Of a stretch of DNA of 64,000 bases, positions 50,438 through 58,480 are shown in pieces. Position 1 is the first letter of the stretch; each line of letters begins with the position of its first letter. Source of the DNA: Clostridia bacterium (lineage in GTDB: Bacteria; Bacillota; Clostridia; Oscillospirales; CAG-272); contig JAFQOP010000007.1 of assembly GCA_017403155.1 (NCBI GenBank), positions 53,889 through 117,888 of the forward strand, written 5' to 3'. The position numbers and the translations under genes were made by a program. The notes below the pieces were generated by a model, which had not been told where the DNA came from, ran no database searches, and saw only the letters and a program-made list of their open reading frames with translations.

Positions 50438-51124
50438 TTATCTCTTTGCGAGGATGAGCTTGGTAAGCTCAACGGGATCAACGATCTTGCCGTCCTTGTA
50501 CACTCTCATGTTGCCCGATGCAATCTCGTCGATGAGGATAACCTCGTCGCCGTTGTAGCCAAACTCAAACTTGATATCCCAGAGGTCGAGACCGATGCTC
50601 TTGAGGTCGTCTGCTACGATCTTGGTAATTGCGAGGGTCTGCTCCTTCATGGACTGGAACATCTCGAGGGACATAACGCCGAGTGCTGCAAGACCCTCGG
50701 CAGTAACGAGGGGATCGCCCTTCTCGTCGTTCTTGAAGGTGCACTCAACGTAGCCGCCCTCAAGAGGAGTACCGTCCTTGATATATTCGCCGTATCTGCG
50801 GATAAACGAGCCGGTAGCAACAAGGCGGCAGATAACCTCAAGTCCGTGACCGAATACCTTGCCGGGGAGAACCTCCATTGTAGCCTCGTCTACGTTTGCG
50901 CTGACGTAGTGGGTCTTGATTCCTGCCTTCTTGAGAAGCTCAAAGTAGTGGATGGAGGTCTCGAGATTTGCCTTTCCAATGCCCTCGATAGTGAGTCCGA
51001 CACTGTTTTCGCCCGGATCAAATACTCCGTCCTTGCCGGTGCAGTCGTCCTTGAACTTGAGCATTACGTTGCCGTTGTCAAGGCTATATACGTCCTTAGT
51101 TTTACCTGTGTAGATCTTTTTCAT
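50438..51124 (-). CDS. purC: SAICAR synthetase
   Basis: The start is the ATG at 51124 with AAGGAG seven bases upstream. The 228-residue protein is normal for Pur[22 protein letters not shown] at the N terminus, the [21 protein letters not shown] catalytic region, and [20 protein letters not shown] near the end. It joins CAIR and aspartate using ATP. It is divergent from purE, so the purine genes form two transcripts that share a 472-base control region. Confidence 0.96.
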   Translation of the reverse strand: MKKIYTGKTKDVYSLDNGNVMLKFKDDCTGKDGVFDPGENSVGLTIEGIGKANLETSIHYFELLKKAGIKTHYVSANVDEATMEVLPGKVFGHGLEVICRLVATGSFIRRYGEYIKDGTPLEGGYVECTFKNDEKGDPLVTAEGLAALGVMSLEMFQSMKEQTLAITKIVADDLKSIGLDLWDIKFEFGYNGDEVILIDEIASGNMRVYKDGKIVDPVELTKLILAKR

Positions 51125-51145
51125 CTTAATTCTCCTTTGCACATC

Positions 51146-51175
51146 GTGCTAAAAATTACGCGTATATTTTAGCAC
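51146..51175. promoter_or_regulatory. 30-bp near-perfect palindrome at the purC start
   Basis: GTGCTAAAA, 12 bases containing TACGCGTA, then TTTTAGCAC. It covers the -10 box and transcription start of purC. Related half-sites TTTAGCAC (near 51248) and TTTAGTGCT (near 51529, in the purE promoter) suggest one repressor for both transcripts. Confidence 0.55.
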
Positions 51176-51194
51176 AAAAATATCCGTTTGTATA
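51166..51194 (-). promoter_or_regulatory. purC promoter
   Basis: On the minus strand TATACA (51189-51194), a 17-base spacer ending TGC, TAAAAT (51166-51171). Confidence 0.55.
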
Positions 51195-51523
51195 TAGCTT
51201 TTGATAAAAAAATATAATTTTTTTCAGATGTTGATAAAAATTGCAGATTTAGCACTGTCTCTTTTGTTCAATATAGAAAAAACCGACCGCAGCGGCAACG
51301 CAGAACAAAAAATTGAGGCATGAAAGCAAAATGTAAAGACCCGTGTGAAGAAATTCGCACATTCCAATGCTCGAAATATTCTTACGAGGTAAATAATAAT
51401 TTACATTGCGTTGTAATTTTTTTCGTCCGGATTTTACATAGATTTCTTTCTTTTGTACAAAAATGACAAAAACAGCCCGCTTTGTCAGCACCAACTTTTT
51501 ACGCACGAGCGCACATTATATTG

Positions 51524-51552
51524 TTGACTTTAGTGCTCTGTTGTGGTAAAAT
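51524..51552 (+). promoter_or_regulatory. purE operon promoter
   Basis: TTGACT at 51524-51529, a 17-base spacer ending TGG (extended -10), TAAAAT at 51547-51552. It should drive the whole purE-purL operon. Confidence 0.75.
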
Positions 51553-51596
51553 ATCAGATGTTGATTTAATTAAACAATAATTTTGTGGAGGTTTTT

Positions 51597-52091
51597 ATGA
51601 AAAAGGTTGCTGTGCTTATGGGCTCCGACTCGGATCTACCAATCGTTGAAAAGGGACTGAAGGTGTTATCCGACCTGGGTATTCCCTTTGAGGTTCACGT
51701 TTATTCTGCTCACCGCACTCCCGCAGAGTGTGCGTCGTTTGTTTCTGGAGCCGAGGAGGCAGGCTTTGGCGTTATGATCTGCGCGGCAGGCATGGCGGCG
51801 CACCTCGCAGGTGCCGTTGCTGCCAATACGACCCTCCCCGTAATAGGTATTCCGATCTCCTGCAAAAACACCGGTGGTGTGGATGCTCTCTGGTCAACGG
51901 TGCAGATGCCCTCCGGCATTCCCGTAGCTACTGTGGCTATCGACGGTGCTGCAAACGCAGCATATCTTGCTGCCGAGATTCTCGCCCTTTCCGACGCGAC
52001 TCTTTCGTCGGCTATCAAGGCTGCCCGAGCTGCGGCAAAGGCGACCGTCCTTGAGAAGAACAGGGCTGTCGAAGAAAAGTATAACAAGTAA
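51597..52091 (+). CDS. purE: N5-CAIR mutase (PurE)
   Basis: The start is the ATG at 51597, five bases after GTGGAGG. The 164-residue protein is a class I Pur[13 protein letters not shown], the active-site VYSAHRTP with its catalytic His, and [14 protein letters not shown]. It moves the carboxylate of N5-CAIR to give CAIR. Its partner PurK is not in the window, so N5-CAIR must be made elsewhere, unless this PurE carboxylates AIR directly. First gene of the eight-gene operon. Confidence 0.95.
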   Translation: MKKVAVLMGSDSDLPIVEKGLKVLSDLGIPFEVHVYSAHRTPAECASFVSGAEEAGFGVMICAAGMAAHLAGAVAANTTLPVIGIPISCKNTGGVDALWSTVQMPSGIPVATVAIDGAANAAYLAAEILALSDATLSSAIKAARAAAKATVLEKNRAVEEKYNK

Positions 52092-52142
52092 TTTGAAAAT
52101 CGTAAAAATCCGCAATCAGGCACCCTCGGAGGATATAAAAAA

Positions 52143-53558
52143 ATGGGAATATTCGGTATAATCGGCGACGAGAGAACCACCGTCGCAAACAGCGTCTACT
52201 ACGGACTCTATGCCCTTCAGCACAGAGGACAGGAGAGCGCAGGCATCGTCGTTAACGACGACGGTGTATTCACAACGCACAAGAACTCGGGCCTTGTAAA
52301 CGACGTTTTCAACCGTCACACGCTTGAGGCACTCGGACTCGGTACCATGGCGATAGGTCACGCAAGATACGGCACACTTCTCACCAAGGACAAGGCAAAT
52401 GCCGAGCCCATCGTTGTCAACCATATCAAGGGTCGCCTTGCTATTGCGACCGACGGCAAGCTCGTTAATTCCGTCGAGCTTCGCGAGGAGCTCGAGATGC
52501 AGGGAATGATCTTCCACACCACCTCGGACGCCGAGATAATTTCTTACGTTATAACGAAGGAGAGAATTTCCTCGGGCTCGATTGAGGAGGCTGTGTCCAA
52601 GGCAATGTCCAAGCTGAAGGGAGGCTACTGTCTTCTCCTTATGTCACCCCAGAAGATAATTGCCGCAAGAGATGCAAACGGTCTGCACCCCCTCTGCTTC
52701 GGTAAGCGCGAGAACGGACAGTACGTCATAGCCTCCGAGAGCTGTGCTCTCGATTCGGTAGGTGCTGCCTTCGTGCGCGAGGTTGAGCCGGGCGAGATAG
52801 TTGTTTTCTCCGCCGAGGAGGGCATCCGCTCGATAAAGGACCACGTCGGTAAGCGCCCCGAGGCGCTGTGCGTCTTTGAGTACGTATACACCGCACGTCC
52901 GGATTCTGTAATAGCGGGCTGCTCGGTTCACGACGCAAGAAAGCGCGCTGGCGCCTGCCTGGCAAAGGCGCATCCCGTAGAGGCGGACGTCGTTGTCGGT
53001 GTTCCCGATTCGGGTCTTGATGCCGCTCGCGGCTATGCCGAGGAGTCAGGTATCCCCTACGAAATAGGACTTATAAAGAATAAGTACATAGGCAGAACCT
53101 TCATCGCACCCGGACAGAGCGCGAGAGAGGATCTGGTAAGAATCAAGCTCAACCCCATTTCCAGCACGGTAAAGGGCAAGAGGGTAGTGCTCGTCGATGA
53201 CTCCATAGTTCGCGGAACGACCTGCGCGCGCATAGTGCGCCTGCTCCGCACAGCGGGTGCGACAGAGGTACACCTCCGCTCCTCCGCCCCCCCCTTCATC
53301 AACCCCTGCTACTACGGCACGGACATTGATTCCAAGGATGCCCTTATCGCCAACAATCATACCATAGACGAGATCTGTCGCATAGTCGGCGCCGACTCTC
53401 TCGGCTTCCTGCCCCTCGAGGACGTTGCCACCCTCGGTATGAGCGGAAGATGCTCGGGCTATTGCACCGCCTGCTTCGACGGCAGGTATCCCACAGAGGT
53501 GCCCACAAAGCAGAAGGGCAAGTACGACGGCAAAATTTCAGAGAAGAAAAATAATTAG
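52143..53558 (+). CDS. purF: Amidophosphoribosyltransferase with a degenerate glutaminase domain
   Basis: A 471-residue Bacillus-type PurF. The phosphoribosyltransferase domain is intact: [18 protein letters not shown], and the PRPP loop [13 protein letters not shown] (348-360). Four cysteines at the Fe-S positions (243, 389, 441, 444) are kept. The N-terminal Ntn glutaminase domain is not normal. The protein starts MGIFGI where the family has a cleavable propeptide followed by Cys-Gly-(I/V)-F-G, so the nucleophile Cys is Met1. The oxyanion-hole motif HNGN reads TDGK (Asp104 for Asn). Arg in GHARYGT and TTSDAE are kept. Codons before the ATG give no Cys. It probably uses free ammonia or ammonia from a partner. 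It sits 51 bases after purE. Confidence 0.88.
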   Translation: MGIFGIIGDERTTVANSVYYGLYALQHRGQESAGIVVNDDGVFTTHKNSGLVNDVFNRHTLEALGLGTMAIGHARYGTLLTKDKANAEPIVVNHIKGRLAIATDGKLVNSVELREELEMQGMIFHTTSDAEIISYVITKERISSGSIEEAVSKAMSKLKGGYCLLLMSPQKIIAARDANGLHPLCFGKRENGQYVIASESCALDSVGAAFVREVEPGEIVVFSAEEGIRSIKDHVGKRPEALCVFEYVYTARPDSVIAGCSVHDARKRAGACLAKAHPVEADVVVGVPDSGLDAARGYAEESGIPYEIGLIKNKYIGRTFIAPGQSAREDLVRIKLNPISSTVKGKRVVLVDDSIVRGTTCARIVRLLRTAGATEVHLRSSAPPFINPCYYGTDIDSKDALIANNHTIDEICRIVGADSLGFLPLEDVATLGMSGRCSGYCTACFDGRYPTEVPTKQKGKYDGKISEKKNN

Positions 53559-53573
53559 AAAGAGAGATAAAAA

Positions 53574-54614
53574 ATGAAAAACTCAAGAAGCGAAAGCTAC
53601 GCAAAGGCGGGCGTTGACATCACAGCAGGCTACAAGGCGGTAGAGCTTATGAAGGCTCACATCGCAAGAACGGTTATCGCAGGTGCGGACACCGACATCG
53701 GAGGCTTTGGCGGCCTCTTTGAGCTCGACCTCACGGGAATCACCAAGCCCGTGCTCGTCAGCGGCACCGACGGCGTTGGTACCAAGCTCAAGATAGCCTT
53801 CCTCATGGACAAGCATGATACCGTAGGTATCGACTGCGTTGCGATGTGCGTAAACGACATCATCTGCGTCGGCGCGAAGCCCCTCTTCTTCCTCGATTAC
53901 ATAGCATGCGGCAAGAACTTCCCCGAGAAGATTGCCTCCATCGTTGCAGGTGTAGCGGAGGGCTGCGTTCAGTCGGGTGCGGCACTTATCGGCGGCGAGA
54001 CGGCAGAGATGCCCGGCTTCTACCCCATCGACGAGTACGACCTTGCAGGCTTCTCTGTCGGTGTTGTGGACAAGTCCAAGGTCCTTGACAAGAACTCTAT
54101 GAAGGAGGGTGACGTAATTATCGCTCTTCCCTCGAGCGGTGTGCATTCCAACGGCTTCTCGCTTGTAAGACGCGTATTTGATATCGAGAACGCAGACCTC
54201 AAGTCTCCTCGCGAGGAGCTTGGCGGCAAGAGCCTCGGCGAGACGCTTCTCACCCCCACCAGAATATACGTTAAGCCTATGCTTGCTCTCTTCGAGGCAG
54301 TTAAGGTAAAGGGCGTTTCCCACATCACGGGCGGCGGCTTCTATGAGAATATCCCGCGTTCCTTCCCCGAGGGTCTCGGTGCCAAGATAAAGAAGAGCGA
54401 CGTCAGAGTTCTTCCCATCTTCAAGCTCATCGAGAAGGAGGGAAACATTCCCGAGCGCGATATGTACAACACCTACAACATGGGCGTCGGCATGAGCGTA
54501 GTCGTTGCCAAGGAGGATGCAGAGCGCGCGCTTGAGATCCTTCGTGCAAACGGCGAGGACGCATATATCCTCGGCGAGGTCGTTAAGAGCGACGAGGGCG
54601 TTATCCTATGCTAA
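53574..54614 (+). CDS. purM: AIR synthetase (FGAM cyclo-ligase)
   Basis: A 346-residue PurM: SYAKAGVDITAG at the N terminus, VSGTDGVGTKLKIAF, GGETAEMPGFY, and the ALPSSGVHSNGFSLVR motif. It closes the imidazole ring of AIR with ATP. It starts 15 bases after purF and overlaps purN by seven bases, so translation is coupled. Confidence 0.97.
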   Translation: MKNSRSESYAKAGVDITAGYKAVELMKAHIARTVIAGADTDIGGFGGLFELDLTGITKPVLVSGTDGVGTKLKIAFLMDKHDTVGIDCVAMCVNDIICVGAKPLFFLDYIACGKNFPEKIASIVAGVAEGCVQSGAALIGGETAEMPGFYPIDEYDLAGFSVGVVDKSKVLDKNSMKEGDVIIALPSSGVHSNGFSLVRRVFDIENADLKSPREELGGKSLGETLLTPTRIYVKPMLALFEAVKVKGVSHITGGGFYENIPRSFPEGLGAKIKKSDVRVLPIFKLIEKEGNIPERDMYNTYNMGVGMSVVVAKEDAERALEILRANGEDAYILGEVVKSDEGVILC

Positions 54615-55225
54615 AGCAGGCAAAAATCGCAGTTATGGTATCGGGGGGCGGCACTAATCTGCAGGCTCTCATTGATGCCGAAGCGAATGGTATAATAAGA
54701 AGCGGCAAAATTTCGCTAGTCCTCTCGAACAAATCCACCGCTTATGCGCTCGAGCGCGCCGCGCGTGCAGGCATCAAAACCGAAGTAGTAGAAAAGCGCA
54801 TGTGCTCGGGCAACGCCGAGTTTGAGGATAGAATTATGGAGGTGCTCGACCGAGAGGGAATAGACCTCATCGTCCTCGCGGGCTTTATGTGCATACTCTC
54901 CGAGCGCTTCACCGCGAAATATGCCGAGAGAATTATCAACGTCCACCCCTCCCTCATCCCCTCCTTCTGCGGAGAGGGCTTCTACGGTCTGCACGTCCAT
55001 GAGGCGGCGCTCGCCTACGGAGTAAAGGTGAGCGGCGCTACCGTCCATTTCGTAAACGAAATACCCGACGGAGGAAAAATCATAATGCAGAAGGCTGTCG
55101 AGGTTAAGGAGGGTGACACCCCCGAGACCCTCCAGAGGAGAATAATGGAGGAGGCAGAGTGGAAAATTCTACCTCTCGCAACAGAGGCGGTTTGTCAGAG
55201 CATAGTCAGAGGCGAAAGTGTCTGA
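54608..55225 (+). CDS. purN: GAR transformylase (formyl-THF dependent)
   Basis: A 205-residue PurN. VMVSGGGTNLQALID binds the phosphate, HPSLIPSF carries the catalytic Asn/His region, and GVKVSGATVHFVNEIPDGG holds the catalytic Asp region. It transfers a formyl group from 10-formyl-tetrahydrofolate to GAR. The ATG lies inside the end of purM. Confidence 0.96.
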   Translation: MLKQAKIAVMVSGGGTNLQALIDAEANGIIRSGKISLVLSNKSTAYALERAARAGIKTEVVEKRMCSGNAEFEDRIMEVLDREGIDLIVLAGFMCILSERFTAKYAERIINVHPSLIPSFCGEGFYGLHVHEAALAYGVKVSGATVHFVNEIPDGGKIIMQKAVEVKEGDTPETLQRRIMEEAEWKILPLATEAVCQSIVRGESV

Positions 55226-55250
55226 CGGAATTAAAGAAAGGGAACAAAAA

Positions 55251-55970
55251 ATGAATATCTATGATATAGCAAATCTCCCCGAGACTCTCGCGGGCAATAC
55301 CTACCCGGGTCGCGGCATTGTAATCGGCAAAAGCGAAAACGGTAAGTACGCAGTAAGCGCATACTTCATTATGGGCAGAAGCGAGAACTCCCGTAACAGA
55401 GTGTTCACCGAGAAGGACGGCGCAATCTTCACCGAGCCCCACGATTATGCAAAGGTCTCCGACCCCTCGCTCATAATCTACGCGGCTGTAAGAGAGTATC
55501 AGAATAAGCTGATTGTCACAAACGGCGACCAGACCGACACCATCTACGATTATATCAAGCGCGGCTTCGATATGCGCGCTGCCCTCCGTACCCGTGAGTT
55601 TGAGCCCGACGCTCCCAACCTCACCCCCCGAATCAGCGGTGTGCTTACCTTTGCGGACGGTGACTTTACCTATGAGATGAGCATTCTTAAAAGTGCTGAT
55701 GCCCTCGGCACCGGCTGCAACAGATATTTCTATGAATATACTCCCATCGCAGGTCTCGGTCACTTCATCCACACCTACGTAACCGACGGCAATCCCATCC
55801 CCACCTTCCAGGGAGAGCCCGAGAGAGTTGCTATCCCCAACTGCATTGACAGCTTTGCGGAGGAAATCTGGAATAGCCTCAATGAGAACAACAAGATATC
55901 CCTCTACGTCCGTTACACCGACCTTGCGAGCGGTGAGGTAACGTCGAGAATTATCAACAAGAATGTCTGA
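55251..55970 (+). CDS. purO: IMP cyclohydrolase, PurO type
   Basis: The start is the ATG at 55251 behind AAAGGGAA. The 239-residue protein belongs to the IMP_cyclohyd family first known from archaea: NTYPGRGIVIGKSENG near the N terminus, then HDYAKVSDPSLIIYAAVRE and GDQTDTIYDY. It closes FAICAR to IMP, the last pathway step. Its presence makes sense because the next gene encodes an AICAR transformylase that lacks the cyclohydrolase domain of PurH. It follows purN by 25 bases. Confidence 0.85.
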   Translation: MNIYDIANLPETLAGNTYPGRGIVIGKSENGKYAVSAYFIMGRSENSRNRVFTEKDGAIFTEPHDYAKVSDPSLIIYAAVREYQNKLIVTNGDQTDTIYDYIKRGFDMRAALRTREFEPDAPNLTPRISGVLTFADGDFTYEMSILKSADALGTGCNRYFYEYTPIAGLGHFIHTYVTDGNPIPTFQGEPERVAIPNCIDSFAEEIWNSLNENNKISLYVRYTDLASGEVTSRIINKNV

Positions 55971-55984
55971 AGGAGTAAGAAGTA

Positions 55985-57169
55985 ATGAAGGAATTTGAAC
56001 TTAAATACGGCTGTAACCCCAATCAGAAGCCCTCGAGAATTTATATGAAGGATGGCTCCGAGCTTCCTATCGAGATTCTCTCGGGCAGACCCGGATACAT
56101 AAACTTTCTCGATGCATTTAATTCATGGCAGCTTGTAAAGGAGCTGAAGGAGGCGACGGGCCTCCCCTCCGCTACCTCCTTCAAGCACGTCAGTCCCACC
56201 TCTGCCGCGGTTGGAGTAAAGCTCTCCGAGAGCCTCAAGCGCGCATGCTTCGTTGACGATATCGAGGGGCTCGACGAGTCTCCCCTCGCCTGCGCATATG
56301 CCAGAGCCAGAGGCACCGACCGCATGTCCTCCTTCGGTGACTGGATAGCACTCTCCGACGTCTGCGACAAGACCACCGCCCTCCTCATCAAGCGTGAGAT
56401 AAGCGACGGTATCATCGCCCCCGGCTACACCGACGAGGCTCTTGAGATACTCAAGACCAAGAAGAAGGGTAACTATAATATTGTAAAAATAGACCCCGAC
56501 TACGTTCCCTTCCCCCAGGAGACCAAGGACGTGTTTGGCATCACCTTCGAGCAGGGCAGAAACAATTTCAAGATCGATGCAGAGCTTCTTGCCAACATCG
56601 TAACCGATAAGAAGACCTTCCCCGAGGAGGCAGTGCGCGACCTCATCATCGCTCTTATCACCCTTAAATACACCCAGTCCAACTCCGTATGCTACGCATA
56701 TCAGGGACAGGCGATCGGTGTTGGCGCAGGTCAGCAGTCGAGAATCCACTGCACCCGTCTTGCAGGCACCAAGGCAGACACCTGGCATCTTCGCCAGCAC
56801 GAAAAGGTTCTGAACCTCCCCTTCCTTCCCACCATCTCCCGTCCCGACAGAGACAACGTCATCGACGGCTACATCAACAAGAATGAGGAGGACGTATGTG
56901 CTGACGGTGTATGGCAGAAGTATTTCACCGAGCAGCCCGAGCCCCTCACCGCAGAGGAGGCGCGCGCCTACCTCGACACCGTCACGGGTGTTTCCGTCGG
57001 CTCCGACGCATTCTTCCCCTTCGGTGATAATATCGAGCGCGCAAGACGCTCGGGCGTTTCCTATATCGCAGAGCCCGGTGGCTCTATCCGCGACGATATC
57101 GTAATCGACACCTGCAATAAGTACGGCATGGTAATGGCGTTTACGGGCATGCGTCTGTTCCACCACTGA
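55985..57169 (+). CDS. purH: Stand-alone AICAR transformylase (PurH without the IMPCH domain)
   Basis: A 394-residue protein corresponding to the C-terminal AICARFT part of PurH. KYGCNPNQKPSR matches the RYGxNPHQ start of that domain, and the catalytic Lys67-His68 pair is in TSFKHVSPTSAAVG. The last part, FPFGDNIERARRSGVSYIAEPGGS, is the usual C-terminal signature. The MGS-like cyclohydrolase domain (about 200 residues) is missing. It formylates AICAR to FAICAR, with PurO (14 bases upstream) finishing the job. Confidence 0.93.
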   Translation: MKEFELKYGCNPNQKPSRIYMKDGSELPIEILSGRPGYINFLDAFNSWQLVKELKEATGLPSATSFKHVSPTSAAVGVKLSESLKRACFVDDIEGLDESPLACAYARARGTDRMSSFGDWIALSDVCDKTTALLIKREISDGIIAPGYTDEALEILKTKKKGNYNIVKIDPDYVPFPQETKDVFGITFEQGRNNFKIDAELLANIVTDKKTFPEEAVRDLIIALITLKYTQSNSVCYAYQGQAIGVGAGQQSRIHCTRLAGTKADTWHLRQHEKVLNLPFLPTISRPDRDNVIDGYINKNEEDVCADGVWQKYFTEQPEPLTAEEARAYLDTVTGVSVGSDAFFPFGDNIERARRSGVSYIAEPGGSIRDDIVIDTCNKYGMVMAFTGMRLFHH

Positions 57170-57189
57170 TAAAGAGGGCAGGGCAGAAT

Positions 57190-58464
57190 ATGAAGATAAT
57201 GGTAGTTGGCGGTGGCGGCAGAGAGCACGCCATCATCAAAAAAGTAAAGGAAAACAAAAGCGTAACCGAGATTTTTGCAGTTCCGGGCAACGGCGGCATG
57301 AAGGAGGACGCAACCCTCGTTCCCATCGGTGCCAAGGAGCTTGACAAAATCTGTGAGTTCGCAAAGAATACGGGCATTGACTACGCAGTAGTTGCTCCCG
57401 ACGATCCCCTCGTTCTCGGTCTTGTTGACAGACTTGAGGAGCTTGGCATCCCCTGCTTCGGCCCCCGTGCCAATGCTGCAATAATCGAGGGCAGCAAGGT
57501 CTTCTCCAAGAACCTTATGAAGAAGTACGGTATCCCCACAGCAGAGTACGAGGTATTCGAGTCGGCAGAAAGCGCCCTCGAGTACGTAAAGGATTGCGCT
57601 ATTCCCACCGTTGTAAAGGCAGACGGACTTGCACTCGGTAAGGGTGTCGTGATTGCAATGACCCGCGACGAGGCGATAGATGCAGTTCGCTCCATAATGG
57701 AGGATAAGAAGTTCGGTGCCAGCGGTAACAGAATTGTTATCGAGGAATTTCTCACGGGTCCCGAGGTCTCCGTCCTCGCATTCACCGACGGCATTACCGT
57801 AAAGCCCATGGTGTCCTCCATGGACCATAAGAGAGCCTACGACAACGATGAGGGACTCAACACGGGCGGTATGGGTACTATCGCACCCAATCCCTACTAC
57901 ACCCCCGAAATTGCCGAGGAGTGTATGAGGACTATCTTCCTCCCCACCGTCGAAGCAATGAACAAGGAAGGCAGAACCTTCCGCGGCTGTCTCTATTTCG
58001 GACTTATGCTCACCCCGAAGGGGCCGAAGGTAATAGAGTACAACTGCCGCTTCGGTGACCCCGAAACGCAGGTTGTCCTACCCCTGCTCGAGTCCGACCT
58101 TCTCACCGTTATGCAGGCAACCACCAATTCCACACTCTCTGAGTGTGAGGTGTGCTTCTCCGAAAAAAGCGCCTGCTGCGTAATTATGGCGTCGGGCGGC
58201 TATCCCGAAAAGTATAACTCGGGCTACGAAATCAGTATAGCTCCCGAGGCAAGGGCATCCGTCTACGTTGCGGGTGCTAAATGCGAGGAAGGCAAGCTCC
58301 TTACGGCAGGCGGCAGAGTCCTCGGTGTAACCGAGATTGCCGACACTCTCGGTGAGGCTATTGCCGCATCCTATAAGACTGTTGAAAAAATCTCCTTCGA
58401 GGGCGCGCATTACCGCCGCGACATCGGTGCTCGCGCTATGAAGGCAATAAACGGCGAGAGCTGA
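57190..58464 (+). CDS. purD: GAR synthetase
   Basis: A 424-residue ATP-grasp ligase. VVGGGGREHAIIKK at the N terminus, the VKADGLALGKGVVIA glycine-rich loop, GGMGTIAPNPYY, and EYNCRFGDPETQVVLPLL are all present. It joins phosphoribosylamine and glycine. The gene follows purH by 20 bases and precedes purL by 16. Confidence 0.97.
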   Translation: MKIMVVGGGGREHAIIKKVKENKSVTEIFAVPGNGGMKEDATLVPIGAKELDKICEFAKNTGIDYAVVAPDDPLVLGLVDRLEELGIPCFGPRANAAIIEGSKVFSKNLMKKYGIPTAEYEVFESAESALEYVKDCAIPTVVKADGLALGKGVVIAMTRDEAIDAVRSIMEDKKFGASGNRIVIEEFLTGPEVSVLAFTDGITVKPMVSSMDHKRAYDNDEGLNTGGMGTIAPNPYYTPEIAEECMRTIFLPTVEAMNKEGRTFRGCLYFGLMLTPKGPKVIEYNCRFGDPETQVVLPLLESDLLTVMQATTNSTLSECEVCFSEKSACCVIMASGGYPEKYNSGYEISIAPEARASVYVAGAKCEEGKLLTAGGRVLGVTEIADTLGEAIAASYKTVEKISFEGAHYRRDIGARAMKAINGES

Positions 58465-58480
58465 TAGAAAGGTAAAGAAA

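Larger units (their letters stand above)
51125..51596. other. purC-purE divergent control region
   Basis: 472 bases. It holds the purC promoter and palindrome (51146-51194) at one end and the purE promoter (51524-51552) at the other. The 12-mer TCAGATGTTGAT occurs at 51224-51235 and 51554-51565, flanking the region. I find no guanine-riboswitch or Bacillus PurBox consensus. An 85-codon minus-strand frame in the middle has no ribosome site. Confidence 0.6.

Noticed and set aside
51249-51506. 85-codon minus-strand frame with a hydrophobic segment between purC and purE
   Set aside because: GTG start without a ribosome site, AT-rich regulatory DNA, no terminator; coding cannot be supported.
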